A DNA stretch of 64,000 nucleotides from Hungatella hathewayi WAL-18680 (lineage in GTDB: Bacteria > Bacillota > Clostridia > Lachnospirales > Lachnospiraceae). A model generated the notes under the pieces. The model did no database searches, was not told the DNA's origin, and saw nothing but the letters and a program-made list of their open reading frames with translations. The DNA is taken from positions 1,190,070 to 1,254,069 of the forward strand of contig NZ_JH379027.1 of NCBI RefSeq assembly GCF_000235505.1, read 5' to 3'. This document shows, in pieces, positions 16,372-23,185 of the stretch (the first letter of the stretch is position 1; every line of letters begins with the position of its first letter). The position numbers and the translations under genes were made by a program.

Positions 16372-18222
16372 ATGAAATTAAATCCTCAGGGCGGAAAATG
16401 GCGGAGACTTGACAATACGGCCAAGATATTTCCGGTTATCGCAAATGAACATTTAAGTAATGTATTTCGTATCTCCATGACATTGAATGAAGAGATTGTG
16501 CCGGAGGTGCTGCAGCAGGCGCTGGAAGAGGTGCTGCCATGGTTTCAGGGATTCCGGGTAAAGCTGCGCAGAGGCATTTTCTGGTATTATTTTGAGAGTA
16601 ACCGGAGGACTCCGGAGATTGAGAAGGAGGCCACCTATCCCTGCAAATATATTGACCCTCACAGTAATCAGCTGTTTCTGTTTCGGGTATCCTATTATCA
16701 GAACCGGATTAACCTGGAGGTGTTCCATGCGGTGACGGACGGACTGGGGGCGGTGAACTTTATCAGGGAGCTTACCTACCGCTATCTCCAGCTGCTGGAG
16801 GGCGAGGGCGGGACTGCGCCGGCCGGGCCCAGTGATTCCTGCGTGACCGAGGTGGAAGACGGGTATTTAAAGAATTATAAGAAGGTGAAGAAGGCCAGAT
16901 ACAGCTCCAGGCGGGCGTTTCATATCCGGGAGGAGCTGCTGCCTTTGGATGAGGTCAATGTGCTCCATGGGTATGTGAAGCTGGCGCCCTTAAAGGCAGC
17001 GGGGAAGGAAAAGCACGTCAGCATTACCAAGTATCTGACGGCCTGCTTAATCTACGCCATCTATGAGGAGTATTTCCACGGGCAGATTATGACGGAGCAT
17101 ATCGGGGTGAATCTGCCGGTGAACCTGCGGGCGTTTTTTGATTCGGAGACCACGGCCAATTTCTTCGCGGTGTCCTGCATTGAGTTCCTGGCACAGAAGG
17201 AGGACGTGACCTTTGACGATGTGCTGGAGGTGGTCTGCCAGCAGATGGAAGAGAAGATTACGAAGGAGAAAATGGAGGAGACCATCTCCTACAATGTCTC
17301 CAACGAAAAGAAGTGGTATGTGAGGATTGCGCCGCTGCCGCTCAAATGGATTGCGGTAAATCTGATTTTCCGCCGCAACGACAGGAATCATACCATCACC
17401 CTGTCCAATATCGGACCGATCAAGGTGGATGAGGAGTACCGGGATGCCATCAGGCAGTGCCATCTGATTATCGGAGTGTCCAAACGGCAGCCCATCAAAT
17501 GTGCGGTCTGTGCCTATGAGGAGGATGTGATTGTGTCATTTACCTCCGTCTATGAAGACACGAAGGTGCAGGACCGGTTTTTCAAGATTCTCCGGGACAA
17601 CGGGATACCGGTGGAGGTGGAGAGCAACGGGGTAGCCGAGCAGGAAGTGGATAAGGGAATGTACCCGGAGGTTTCCTATGACGTGGATAAATGGAAGAAG
17701 ATGACCAATCTGTTTTATGCGGTGCTGATTGCGGTGGCGGCCTGTCTTGGGGTGGTGAATTACCTCACCTACACCGGCTCCATGTGGTCGGTGATTGCCA
17801 TCGCCTGTATGGCCTACGTGGGAATGACGGTCAGGTATTCCATTATGCGCCATGCCAATCTTGGCTCGAAAATGCTGATTCAGATACTGGGAGCCGGGGC
17901 GCTTGTGGTGGTGATTGACGTGATGACGGGATACAACGGCTGGTCGGTGGATTATGCCATACCGAGCATGATATTGTTTGCGGATATTGCCATTGTATTC
18001 TTGATTATCGTGAACCGGTTAAACTGGCAGAGTTATTTTATGTATCAGATTGCGGTCACGGTGTTCAGTTTTGTGCCGTTTATTCTGTGGGCGGCCGGAT
18101 TTATTGACAGGCCGCTGATGGCGATTATCACGGTGATCATCTCGGTGCTGGTGCTGACGGTGACGGTGCTTTTAGGGGACCGGAGAGTGAAGAATGAATT
18201 GATTCGAAGATTTCATTTCTAA
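16372..18222 (+). CDS. alcohol-acetyltransferase-like protein with C-terminal membrane domain (DUF6320-like)
   Basis: 616 residues from the ATG at 16372 (GAGAGAAGGGG before it; the frame is open to 16342). The first 430 residues are a condensation/AATase-type CoA-dependent acyltransferase: HAVTDG at 119-124 is the HxxxDG catalytic motif. The last 170 residues hold five or six membrane segments (NLFYAVLIAVAACLGVVNYL onward). Such fusions are common in Lachnospiraceae but unassigned. It is followed by an HSL-type esterase gene, so the pair may add and remove acyl groups on a lipid or cell-surface alcohol; that is inference. Confidence 0.82.
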   Translation: MKLNPQGGKWRRLDNTAKIFPVIANEHLSNVFRISMTLNEEIVPEVLQQALEEVLPWFQGFRVKLRRGIFWYYFESNRRTPEIEKEATYPCKYIDPHSNQLFLFRVSYYQNRINLEVFHAVTDGLGAVNFIRELTYRYLQLLEGEGGTAPAGPSDSCVTEVEDGYLKNYKKVKKARYSSRRAFHIREELLPLDEVNVLHGYVKLAPLKAAGKEKHVSITKYLTACLIYAIYEEYFHGQIMTEHIGVNLPVNLRAFFDSETTANFFAVSCIEFLAQKEDVTFDDVLEVVCQQMEEKITKEKMEETISYNVSNEKKWYVRIAPLPLKWIAVNLIFRRNDRNHTITLSNIGPIKVDEEYRDAIRQCHLIIGVSKRQPIKCAVCAYEEDVIVSFTSVYEDTKVQDRFFKILRDNGIPVEVESNGVAEQEVDKGMYPEVSYDVDKWKKMTNLFYAVLIAVAACLGVVNYLTYTGSMWSVIAIACMAYVGMTVRYSIMRHANLGSKMLIQILGAGALVVVIDVMTGYNGWSVDYAIPSMILFADIAIVFLIIVNRLNWQSYFMYQIAVTVFSFVPFILWAAGFIDRPLMAIITVIISVLVLTVTVLLGDRRVKNELIRRFHF

Positions 18223-18279
18223 TCTAAAGTGGAAATGCGAAAGACAGCTTGTTGTTGATCAATAGAATGGGAGTGCTGG

Positions 18280-19335
18280 ATGCGGGATAAAAAGATAAGC
18301 GTGATGGGAAACCTGGTGCGCGATATGATACAGAATGTGATGGAGACTTCGCTGAAGGAACCCATACAGACGGGAGAGTTCAGGAAGAATCCGGTGGAGC
18401 CGGCCTGGGTCTGTCCGGCTGGTTATGAATACGAGATTATTGAGACTGAGAATTTTAAGATGGAGTATCTGCGCCCCGGCCAGGTGGTGACGGGGCGGGT
18501 GATTTTACAGCTTCATGGGGGCGGATATATCGGACCCATGAAGAACATTTACCGGAAGTTCGCGGTGGGATATTCCAAATTGAGCTACGGCGGGGACGTG
18601 CTGACCATCGATTACCGGGTGGCACCGGAGCATCCCTATCCGGCGGCGCTGGAGGACGCGGTATTTGCCTACCAGTGGCTGTTGGAGGAGAAGAAATACC
18701 GGGCCAGCCAGATTGTGGTAGCCGGGGACTCGGCGGGGGGCGGTCTGTCGCTGGCCCTGGGGCTATATTTGAGAGACCATCATATGCCCATGCCGGCAGG
18801 ATTTATCCTCATGTCTCCCTGGGCGGATCTGACGTGCAGCGGAGAGAGCCACGAGACCAATTACGGCCGGGACCCGTTGTTTGGCAATTCCAGGGAGAGC
18901 ATGCTCTACAACTCCTCCTACATCGGGGAGCACGAGGCCACGGAGCCCTATATCTCGCCGGTATTCGGGGAATTTGATGGATTCCCGCCGATGCTGATTC
19001 AGGTGGGGAGCTATGAGATGCTTCTCTCCGACAGCCAGATGGTGGCGAAGAAGGCAAAGAAGGCGGGCGTGAAGCATCGTCTCTCCATTTATGAGGGAAT
19101 GTTCCACGATTTCCAGATGAGTCTGGGCCTGTTCCCGGAGAGCCGGGAGGCGTGGGAAGAGGTAAAGCGGTTCCTCCAGATTCTCTACGGAATCAAGCGG
19201 AAACCGGAAGGCCGCGTGGTAAAGCGGGTCCGCACACCCAGCCGGAAAGAGCAGCTGTTAGGCCGGCTGAAAGCCGGGTTAAAGACAGTGACGGAGATAG
19301 GCGCCGCCGGCGTGAAACCGGCATCAAAACAATGA
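18280..19335 (+). CDS. alpha/beta hydrolase, HSL (acetyl esterase) family
   Basis: 351 residues. HGGG oxyanion motif at 79-82, GDSAGG nucleophile elbow at 149-154 (Ser151), YRVAPEHPYPAALED typical of the hormone-sensitive-lipase family, and a C-terminal GMFHDFQ His. Cytoplasmic by sequence. The last 45 residues are basic and family-atypical. It sits 57 bases after the acyltransferase gene and 19 bases before rlmH. Confidence 0.88.
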   Translation: MRDKKISVMGNLVRDMIQNVMETSLKEPIQTGEFRKNPVEPAWVCPAGYEYEIIETENFKMEYLRPGQVVTGRVILQLHGGGYIGPMKNIYRKFAVGYSKLSYGGDVLTIDYRVAPEHPYPAALEDAVFAYQWLLEEKKYRASQIVVAGDSAGGGLSLALGLYLRDHHMPMPAGFILMSPWADLTCSGESHETNYGRDPLFGNSRESMLYNSSYIGEHEATEPYISPVFGEFDGFPPMLIQVGSYEMLLSDSQMVAKKAKKAGVKHRLSIYEGMFHDFQMSLGLFPESREAWEEVKRFLQILYGIKRKPEGRVVKRVRTPSRKEQLLGRLKAGLKTVTEIGAAGVKPASKQ

Positions 19336-19354
19336 GAATTTGTGGGATGAAAGC

Positions 19355-19834
19355 ATGAAGATTACGGTAATTGCAGTTGGAAAGATAAAAGAAAAGTTTT
19401 TTGAGGATGCCATCGGGGAGTACAGCAAACGTCTCTCCCGCTACTGCAAACTCGAAATCCTCCAGGTCCCCGACGAGAAGACCCCAGACAACGCCAGCGA
19501 GACCGTGGAGACCCAGATAAAGGAAAAAGAGGGCGAACGCATCCTCTCCAAAATCCCGGAAGGCGCCTATGTGATAGCCCTGGCGATTGAGGGGAAGATG
19601 CTGGACTCCGAGGAGCTGGCGGAAAAGATAAACACCCTCGGCATCACCGGCACCAGCCAGATCGTCTTTATCATCGGAGGCTCCCTGGGCCTGTCCGGAC
19701 AGGTGCTGGAGCGTGCCGATTACAAACTCAGCTTCTCCAGAATGACCTTCCCGCATCAACTGATGCGGGTGGTGCTTCTGGAGCAGGTTTACCGGGGGTA
19801 TCGGATAATCATGGGGGCGCCGTATCATAAGTAA
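19355..19834 (+). CDS. rlmH: 23S rRNA (pseudouridine1915-N3)-methyltransferase RlmH
   Basis: 159 residues from the ATG at 19355, the normal RlmH length; the TTG at 19340 would add five non-conserved residues. SPOUT-class fold with the C-terminal knot: IGGSLGLSGQVLERAD and the closing LLEQVYRGYRIIMGAPYHK are strictly typical. It uses S-adenosylmethionine to methylate pseudouridine 1915 in helix 69 of 23S rRNA. Strong terminator follows. Confidence 0.97.
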   Translation: MKITVIAVGKIKEKFFEDAIGEYSKRLSRYCKLEILQVPDEKTPDNASETVETQIKEKEGERILSKIPEGAYVIALAIEGKMLDSEELAEKINTLGITGTSQIVFIIGGSLGLSGQVLERADYKLSFSRMTFPHQLMRVVLLEQVYRGYRIIMGAPYHK

Positions 19835-19855
19835 TGTATATTATGTTTAATTTAG

Positions 19856-19914
19856 AACTCGATATAAAATTTTCATCCAACAAAATTGGATGTGAATTTT
19901 ATATCGAGTTTTTT
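19856..19914 (+). terminator. terminator after rlmH
   Basis: A long hairpin with about 25-base arms (19856-19880 and 19886-19910, one or two mismatches) and a 5-base loop, followed by TTTT. The rest of the gap to 20102 is AT-rich and holds no gene; the promoter of the next gene should lie there. Confidence 0.9.
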
Positions 19915-20101
19915 GTCTTTATGAAGAGATAATAGCACCTGTAAAAACTGAAAAATTCTTATGAAATTCTTGTAAATCAAAGGTAGATGGCGACATTTAT
20001 ACCACTTGAATATTGTCGTAGAGTAATGAATAACAAGATGGTAAAATAGAAGTGTGAGTAACTATTGTTTTTATTTCTAAGAAAAATGAAAGGAGTAGAA
20101 A

Positions 20102-20788
20102 ATGAAGAAGAGGGTAAGAATTCAATGTAGAACAGATTTAAAGTTATTAAGGAACCTGTATGGTTTATCTAAAGAGACAGTTGCAGAGACTATATTTTGT
20201 TCAGTTAGAGGATTAGAGCGAATTGAAAAGGAGAATGCTACTACTAATGAAGAGACAGCCATACGTTTGTGTAAATTGTATGATATTGACTATGAAGGGC
20301 AATTTTATTATCCATCACCTATGGAAGAATATATAAGAGATATATATGCGGGAAAGTTCAATGTTAAATCCAGAGTAGTCAAAGATGGATATACATATTA
20401 TTATTTATATGTATGGAGAGTTGCTTATTTTGAAGAACGTGTATTTGGAAAAGGATTATGGATTAGGAATTATGGTAAAAATAAAGAAATAAGGGTATTG
20501 CGAGAAATTGATATAAATGGTTTTTTAAATGTTAATACAAAAGTACCAGTTATTAATGAAGGGGAGGAGTGGAATAATTGGTATCATGCGTTGACAGTTG
20601 GGAAAATAAATAAAATTGTTATATCGCGAAAATGTATGGAGGAGTGTCTGCGTGATTGTCTGGAGGAACATATAGTATATAGAGATGAGATGTTTTATTT
20701 TGATGGAACCACAGATTTGATTTCGTTAGGAACAAAAAAGAATAAAATGAGAAGACGCGAAATTTTAGAAAGTAGCTGTGCTTTGTAA
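20102..20788 (+). CDS. helix-turn-helix (XRE-like) protein with unknown C-terminal domain
   Basis: 228 residues, base composition clearly AT-richer than the genes before it. N-terminal helix-turn-helix at about 12-60: LRNLYGLSKETVAETIFCSVRGLERIEKE resembles the Cro/CI fold. The remaining 160 residues, rich in Tyr, Lys and Glu, match nothing I recognise. AAAGGAG precedes the ATG. It opens the accessory stretch and may be a regulator of a former mobile element or of the small genes downstream. Confidence 0.6.
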   Translation: MKKRVRIQCRTDLKLLRNLYGLSKETVAETIFCSVRGLERIEKENATTNEETAIRLCKLYDIDYEGQFYYPSPMEEYIRDIYAGKFNVKSRVVKDGYTYYYLYVWRVAYFEERVFGKGLWIRNYGKNKEIRVLREIDINGFLNVNTKVPVINEGEEWNNWYHALTVGKINKIVISRKCMEECLRDCLEEHIVYRDEMFYFDGTTDLISLGTKKNKMRRREILESSCAL

Positions 20789-20894
20789 GCATATCAATTT
20801 TAGTACATGCAGAGGGCTATTTTGGCGTTAAACTTGAATTGTTAGATAGAATATTTTATAATGATAGCAAGAATTAATGAGGAGGTGGGCGGTT

Positions 20895-21164
20895 ATGATG
20901 TATCCATATATGACTTTGTCAGATGAAACTGAGATTGTCCATTCTCAGATGATTGAAGAGGATGGAAAACAAAAAGTTATTGTACATTTCGAAAGACCCA
21001 CAGAGAAGGGATTTGATTCGGCCAGATGCGAGTTGCCAGATTATAAATGGATTTTGAGAGAAGGTTATTCTGATGAAGAAATAGCAATGTTCGAACAGCT
21101 TTTGAGAAGTAATGCTCATTTACTATACAAATATGCTATTAATGGAGGAATACAGATTGCCTAG
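20895..21164 (+). CDS. small conserved-type hypothetical protein, partner of DUF4160
   Basis: 89 residues, acidic, no membrane segment. The ATG at 20895 is chosen because GAGGAGGTGGGC lies before it. I do not recognise a named family. Its stop codon overlaps by eight bases the TTG start of the following DUF4160 remnant, so the two were translationally coupled; genes of this size next to DUF4160 genes are common in Clostridia and have been suspected to be toxin-antitoxin-like, without proof. Confidence 0.6.
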   Translation: MMYPYMTLSDETEIVHSQMIEEDGKQKVIVHFERPTEKGFDSARCELPDYKWILREGYSDEEIAMFEQLLRSNAHLLYKYAINGGIQIA

Positions 21165-21364
21165 TTTATTTATAGTAAGCGGCTATAAGGTATACTTCTG
21201 GTCGAATGAGAATAATGAACCAATCCATGTTCATATAGCAAAAGGGAAACCAATATCCAACGGAACAAAATTGTGGTTGACTAAATCTGGAGTGCACAGT
21301 TTTTTTGATTTGTGCTGAATGGAAAAAATTCTTTGTTGTGGATGATATAAAATTTTATTGCTAA
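21157..21364 (+). pseudogene. DUF4160 family gene, internally deleted and frameshifted
   Basis: Start TTG at 21157 has GGAGG (21144-21148) before it and gives the family's N-terminus: (M)PSLFIVSGYKVYFWSNEN, then EPIHVHIAKG with the conserved His-Val-His. After KLWLTKSG the frame stops early (TGA 21316-21318, 53 codons). In the next frame ICAEWKKFF, then IKFYC and a stop at 21362-21364, resembles the usual C-terminus of DUF4160 proteins. About 20-30 residues plus one frame are missing, so the gene is probably dead. Family assignment is from memory. Confidence 0.55.
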
Positions 21365-21397
21365 AGTTGATTTGGCTTAATCAAGGGGGATAATCCC

Positions 21398-21760
21398 ATG
21401 AAAAAGAACGGCTATTACACACTCCTTCAAATCACCCCCGACGCTACCCCAGAGGAAATCGAAACAGCTTACCGGCGGGAGCGTAAAGCTTATGAGCTGG
21501 AGGGGCGGGCGTTCCGTGACTCGCGGTCCAGGGAGTTGGAGGAGGCTTACGAGGTGCTGGCGGATGAGGAACGGCGGAGAAGTTATGATGAGAATCAGAA
21601 CCGGGCGGTTATGACTATGGAGGAACTGGAGCAGAAGGCTCAGGAGGGCCATGTGAAGACGAGGCTGGAATCTACGGTGGATGCGTTTATTGAGAATCCG
21701 TTGGAAATGCTGGTGCTGACTGTTTTGGCTATGCTTCTGGTGTTAGCTACCAGAAGTTGA
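21398..21760 (+). CDS. J-domain-like protein lacking HPD, with C-terminal membrane anchor
   Basis: 120 residues. Residues 5-65 have the J-domain layout: YYTLLQITPDATPEEIETAY (helices I-II), then LEEAYEVLADEERRRSYDE (helices III-IV). The HPD tripeptide between helices II and III, needed to stimulate DnaK, is absent: the loop reads YELEGRAFRD. The C-terminal 20 residues (LEMLVLTVLAMLLVLAT) form one membrane helix. It may be a tail-anchored J-like protein with a DnaK-independent role. GC content is like the core genome, unlike its neighbours. Confidence 0.75.
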   Translation: MKKNGYYTLLQITPDATPEEIETAYRRERKAYELEGRAFRDSRSRELEEAYEVLADEERRRSYDENQNRAVMTMEELEQKAQEGHVKTRLESTVDAFIENPLEMLVLTVLAMLLVLATRS

Positions 21761-21812
21761 AAAATGAGATTATAAGATTATGTAAACTGTTTGTGAAGAC
21801 GCAAAGTGATGA

Positions 21813-21859
21813 AACCGCCTGTGGAAGATAATGGAAAATCTGCCACAGGCGGTTTTTAT
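21813..21859 (+). terminator. terminator after the J-like gene
   Basis: AACCGCCTGTGG (21813-21824) pairs perfectly with CCACAGGCGGTT (21843-21854), followed by TTTA. The IS element begins about 22 bases later. Confidence 0.9.
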
Positions 21860-21925
21860 TGTATCACAGAAAAAAATAAACCCCCTGCTATGCAGGGGGA
21901 GGGAAGTTCTTCAGATGTAAGAGAA

Positions 21926-21979
21926 CTCCTGTGCTAAAATAAATGTAGGTCTGCAAACCACAGATAAAAGCACAGGAGG
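21926..21979 (+). promoter_or_regulatory. tnpA leader stem masking the ribosome binding site
   Basis: CTCCTGTGCT (21926-21935) is the exact complement of AGCACAGGAG (21969-21978), which contains the tnpA Shine-Dalgarno AGGAGG. The stem would hide it in the mRNA. IS200 elements are known to limit transposase synthesis this way. Confidence 0.85.
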
Positions 21980-21985
21980 TCCAGA

Positions 21986-22459
21986 ATGGACAATAATAGT
22001 TTAGCCCATACAAAATGGGAATGCAAGTATCATATCGTATTTGCACCAAAATATAGAAGACAGGTAATCTATAAAGATATAAAAGCAGATGTGGGAGAAA
22101 TATTGGGAAATTTGTGCCGTAGAAAGGGAATCGAAATATTGGAAGCGCAATGCATGCCAGACCATGTGCATATGCTGGTAAGAATTCCACCAAAATATTC
22201 CGTATCAGAAATAATGGGATACCTGAAGGGAAAGTCAAGCCTAATGATATTTGAGAAACATGCGAATTTAAAGTACAAATATGGGAACCGTCATTTCTGG
22301 TGCCGTGGATATTATGTAGATACGGTAGGAAAGAATACGGCAGCAATCAAAAGCTATATACAAAATCAAATAAAAGAGGATTTAGAATATGACCAGATGA
22401 CGATGAATGAGTATATAGACCCGTTTACGGGTGAGCCGGTGAAGAAAAACAAGAAGTAG
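21986..22459 (+). CDS. tnpA: IS200/IS605 family transposase TnpA (Y1, HUH)
   Basis: 157 residues, full length. HUH motif HVH at 60-62 (CMPDHVHML), N-terminal YHIVFAPKYRR, and the catalytic Tyr124 in YIQNQ, all intact, so the protein may be active. It cuts and joins single-stranded DNA at hairpin ends. The C-terminus is extended by a basic tail (EPVKKNKK) that is a little longer than in short IS200 transposases. Confidence 0.95.
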   Translation: MDNNSLAHTKWECKYHIVFAPKYRRQVIYKDIKADVGEILGNLCRRKGIEILEAQCMPDHVHMLVRIPPKYSVSEIMGYLKGKSSLMIFEKHANLKYKYGNRHFWCRGYYVDTVGKNTAAIKSYIQNQIKEDLEYDQMTMNEYIDPFTGEPVKKNKK

Positions 22460-22460
22460 A

Positions 22461-22665
22461 CCTCTTGGAGAGGTAGTAGGAAGTAAAAGCAAACCAGCAA
22501 GCCCCAAGGGGGCGAGGCCGGAGGAAGGAAGGAAGCACTGAAAAAGCCCTTTTAAGGGCAGCTGAAGATGTGGTGCAGTGGGCGGACCGTCAGTGCGCCT
22601 TCCGGGCGCAAGCAGGTAAAAGCCCCTTATAGGGGCAGGGCAAACCACCGGCTAAGCCGGTGGTT
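22461..22665 (+). other. structured right end of the IS element
   Basis: Two hundred non-coding bases after tnpA hold six short hairpins in a row: 22461-22473, 22501-22513, 22546-22559 (GCCCTTTTAAGGGC), 22594-22610, 22622-22636 and the terminal 22643-22665. Only the last is needed as transposition end. The series looks like a folded RNA rather than random sequence, perhaps an omega-RNA-like remnant left after loss of tnpB. Confidence 0.55.
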
Positions 22666-22978
22666 ATGATTCTTGAAGTATGACATTTATAATTTCTAAA
22701 ACGGCAGCTTTTTCATGGTCCTTTAATCGAAGCCATTTATTTAATAAAACTTGTTCGCCTTCACTAAGATTGCTTCGGTTATCTATCTGGAAAAATTCTG
22801 AGAGTGTGATTCCAAAAGTATTGCAGAGAGTCTCCAGTTTGTCGATAGGAGGGTAAAGCCCTTTCTGGTACCAGGTTGCAATAGTAGATTGAGGTATTCC
22901 GGATAGTTGAGCAAGGCGGTAAACGGACCAGTGTTTCAATTCTCTGAAGTAAGTAATTCTTGTAAGCACATCAAACAA
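22664..22978 (-). CDS. XRE family transcriptional regulator
   Basis: 104 residues. Cro/CI-type helix-turn-helix at about 15-60 (WSVYRLAQLSGIPQSTIATW, then PPIDKLETLCNTFGITLSEFF), the common small clostridial XRE architecture, with a helical tail for dimerisation. The stop codon lies at the right end of the IS element, so the insertion may have replaced the last codons, yet the length is normal. It is divergent from the surface-protein gene, and TATCGTA/TACGATA palindromes fill the region between them. Confidence 0.88.
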   Translation of the reverse strand: MFDVLTRITYFRELKHWSVYRLAQLSGIPQSTIATWYQKGLYPPIDKLETLCNTFGITLSEFFQIDNRSNLSEGEQVLLNKWLRLKDHEKAAVLEIINVILQES

Positions 22979-23032
22979 TGTTTATCCCTCCAATAGTATT
23001 TATATACGATATATTTTATTTCGATTTATCGA

Positions 23033-23082
23033 TAGACAATAGGTTGAAAAAGACGTATAATATATATCGTAAATACGATATA
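23033..23082 (+). promoter_or_regulatory. promoter with overlapping palindromic operator
   Basis: TAGACA (23033-23038), 17 bases, TATAAT (23056-23061). Right after it TATATCGTA-AA-TACGATATA (23063-23082) is a perfect inverted repeat with 9-base arms covering the predicted start site. A further TACGATATA half-site lies at 23005-23013 and a TCGAT-TTATCGAT element at 23021-23033, next to the start of the XRE gene. The arrangement fits repression of both genes by the XRE protein. Confidence 0.72.
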
Positions 23083-23185
23083 GTCCACATGTGTGTATAG
23101 TATTTCCAAAAAGGAGAATTTAAACAATTTAAAACATAAATGTGGAACGAATATCGTAACGAATATCTTACAGGAGGTTAAAAGT

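Larger units (their letters stand above)
21881..22665 (+). mobile_element. IS200/IS605-type insertion sequence, tnpA only
   Basis: The element is bounded by two subterminal perfect hairpins with TAT and TAA loops: 21881-21899 (stem CCCCCTGC) and 22643-22665 (stem AACCACCGGC), as expected for Y1-transposase elements that recognise hairpin ends and lack inverted repeats or target duplication. Exact cleavage points are probably a few bases outside. It carries a single tnpA and no tnpB. The right end touches the stop codon of the minus-strand XRE gene. Confidence 0.85.

Noticed and set aside
20895..21364. Active toxin-antitoxin module
   Set aside because: Layout is suggestive, but the DUF4160 member is broken and the partner belongs to no established toxin or antitoxin family I recognise.
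21881..22665. Group I intron/IStron or IscB-type (HEARO) element
   Set aside because: Only about 100 bases lie before tnpA, no intron core (P, Q, R, S elements) or HNH gene is seen. A plain IS200-type element explains the data.
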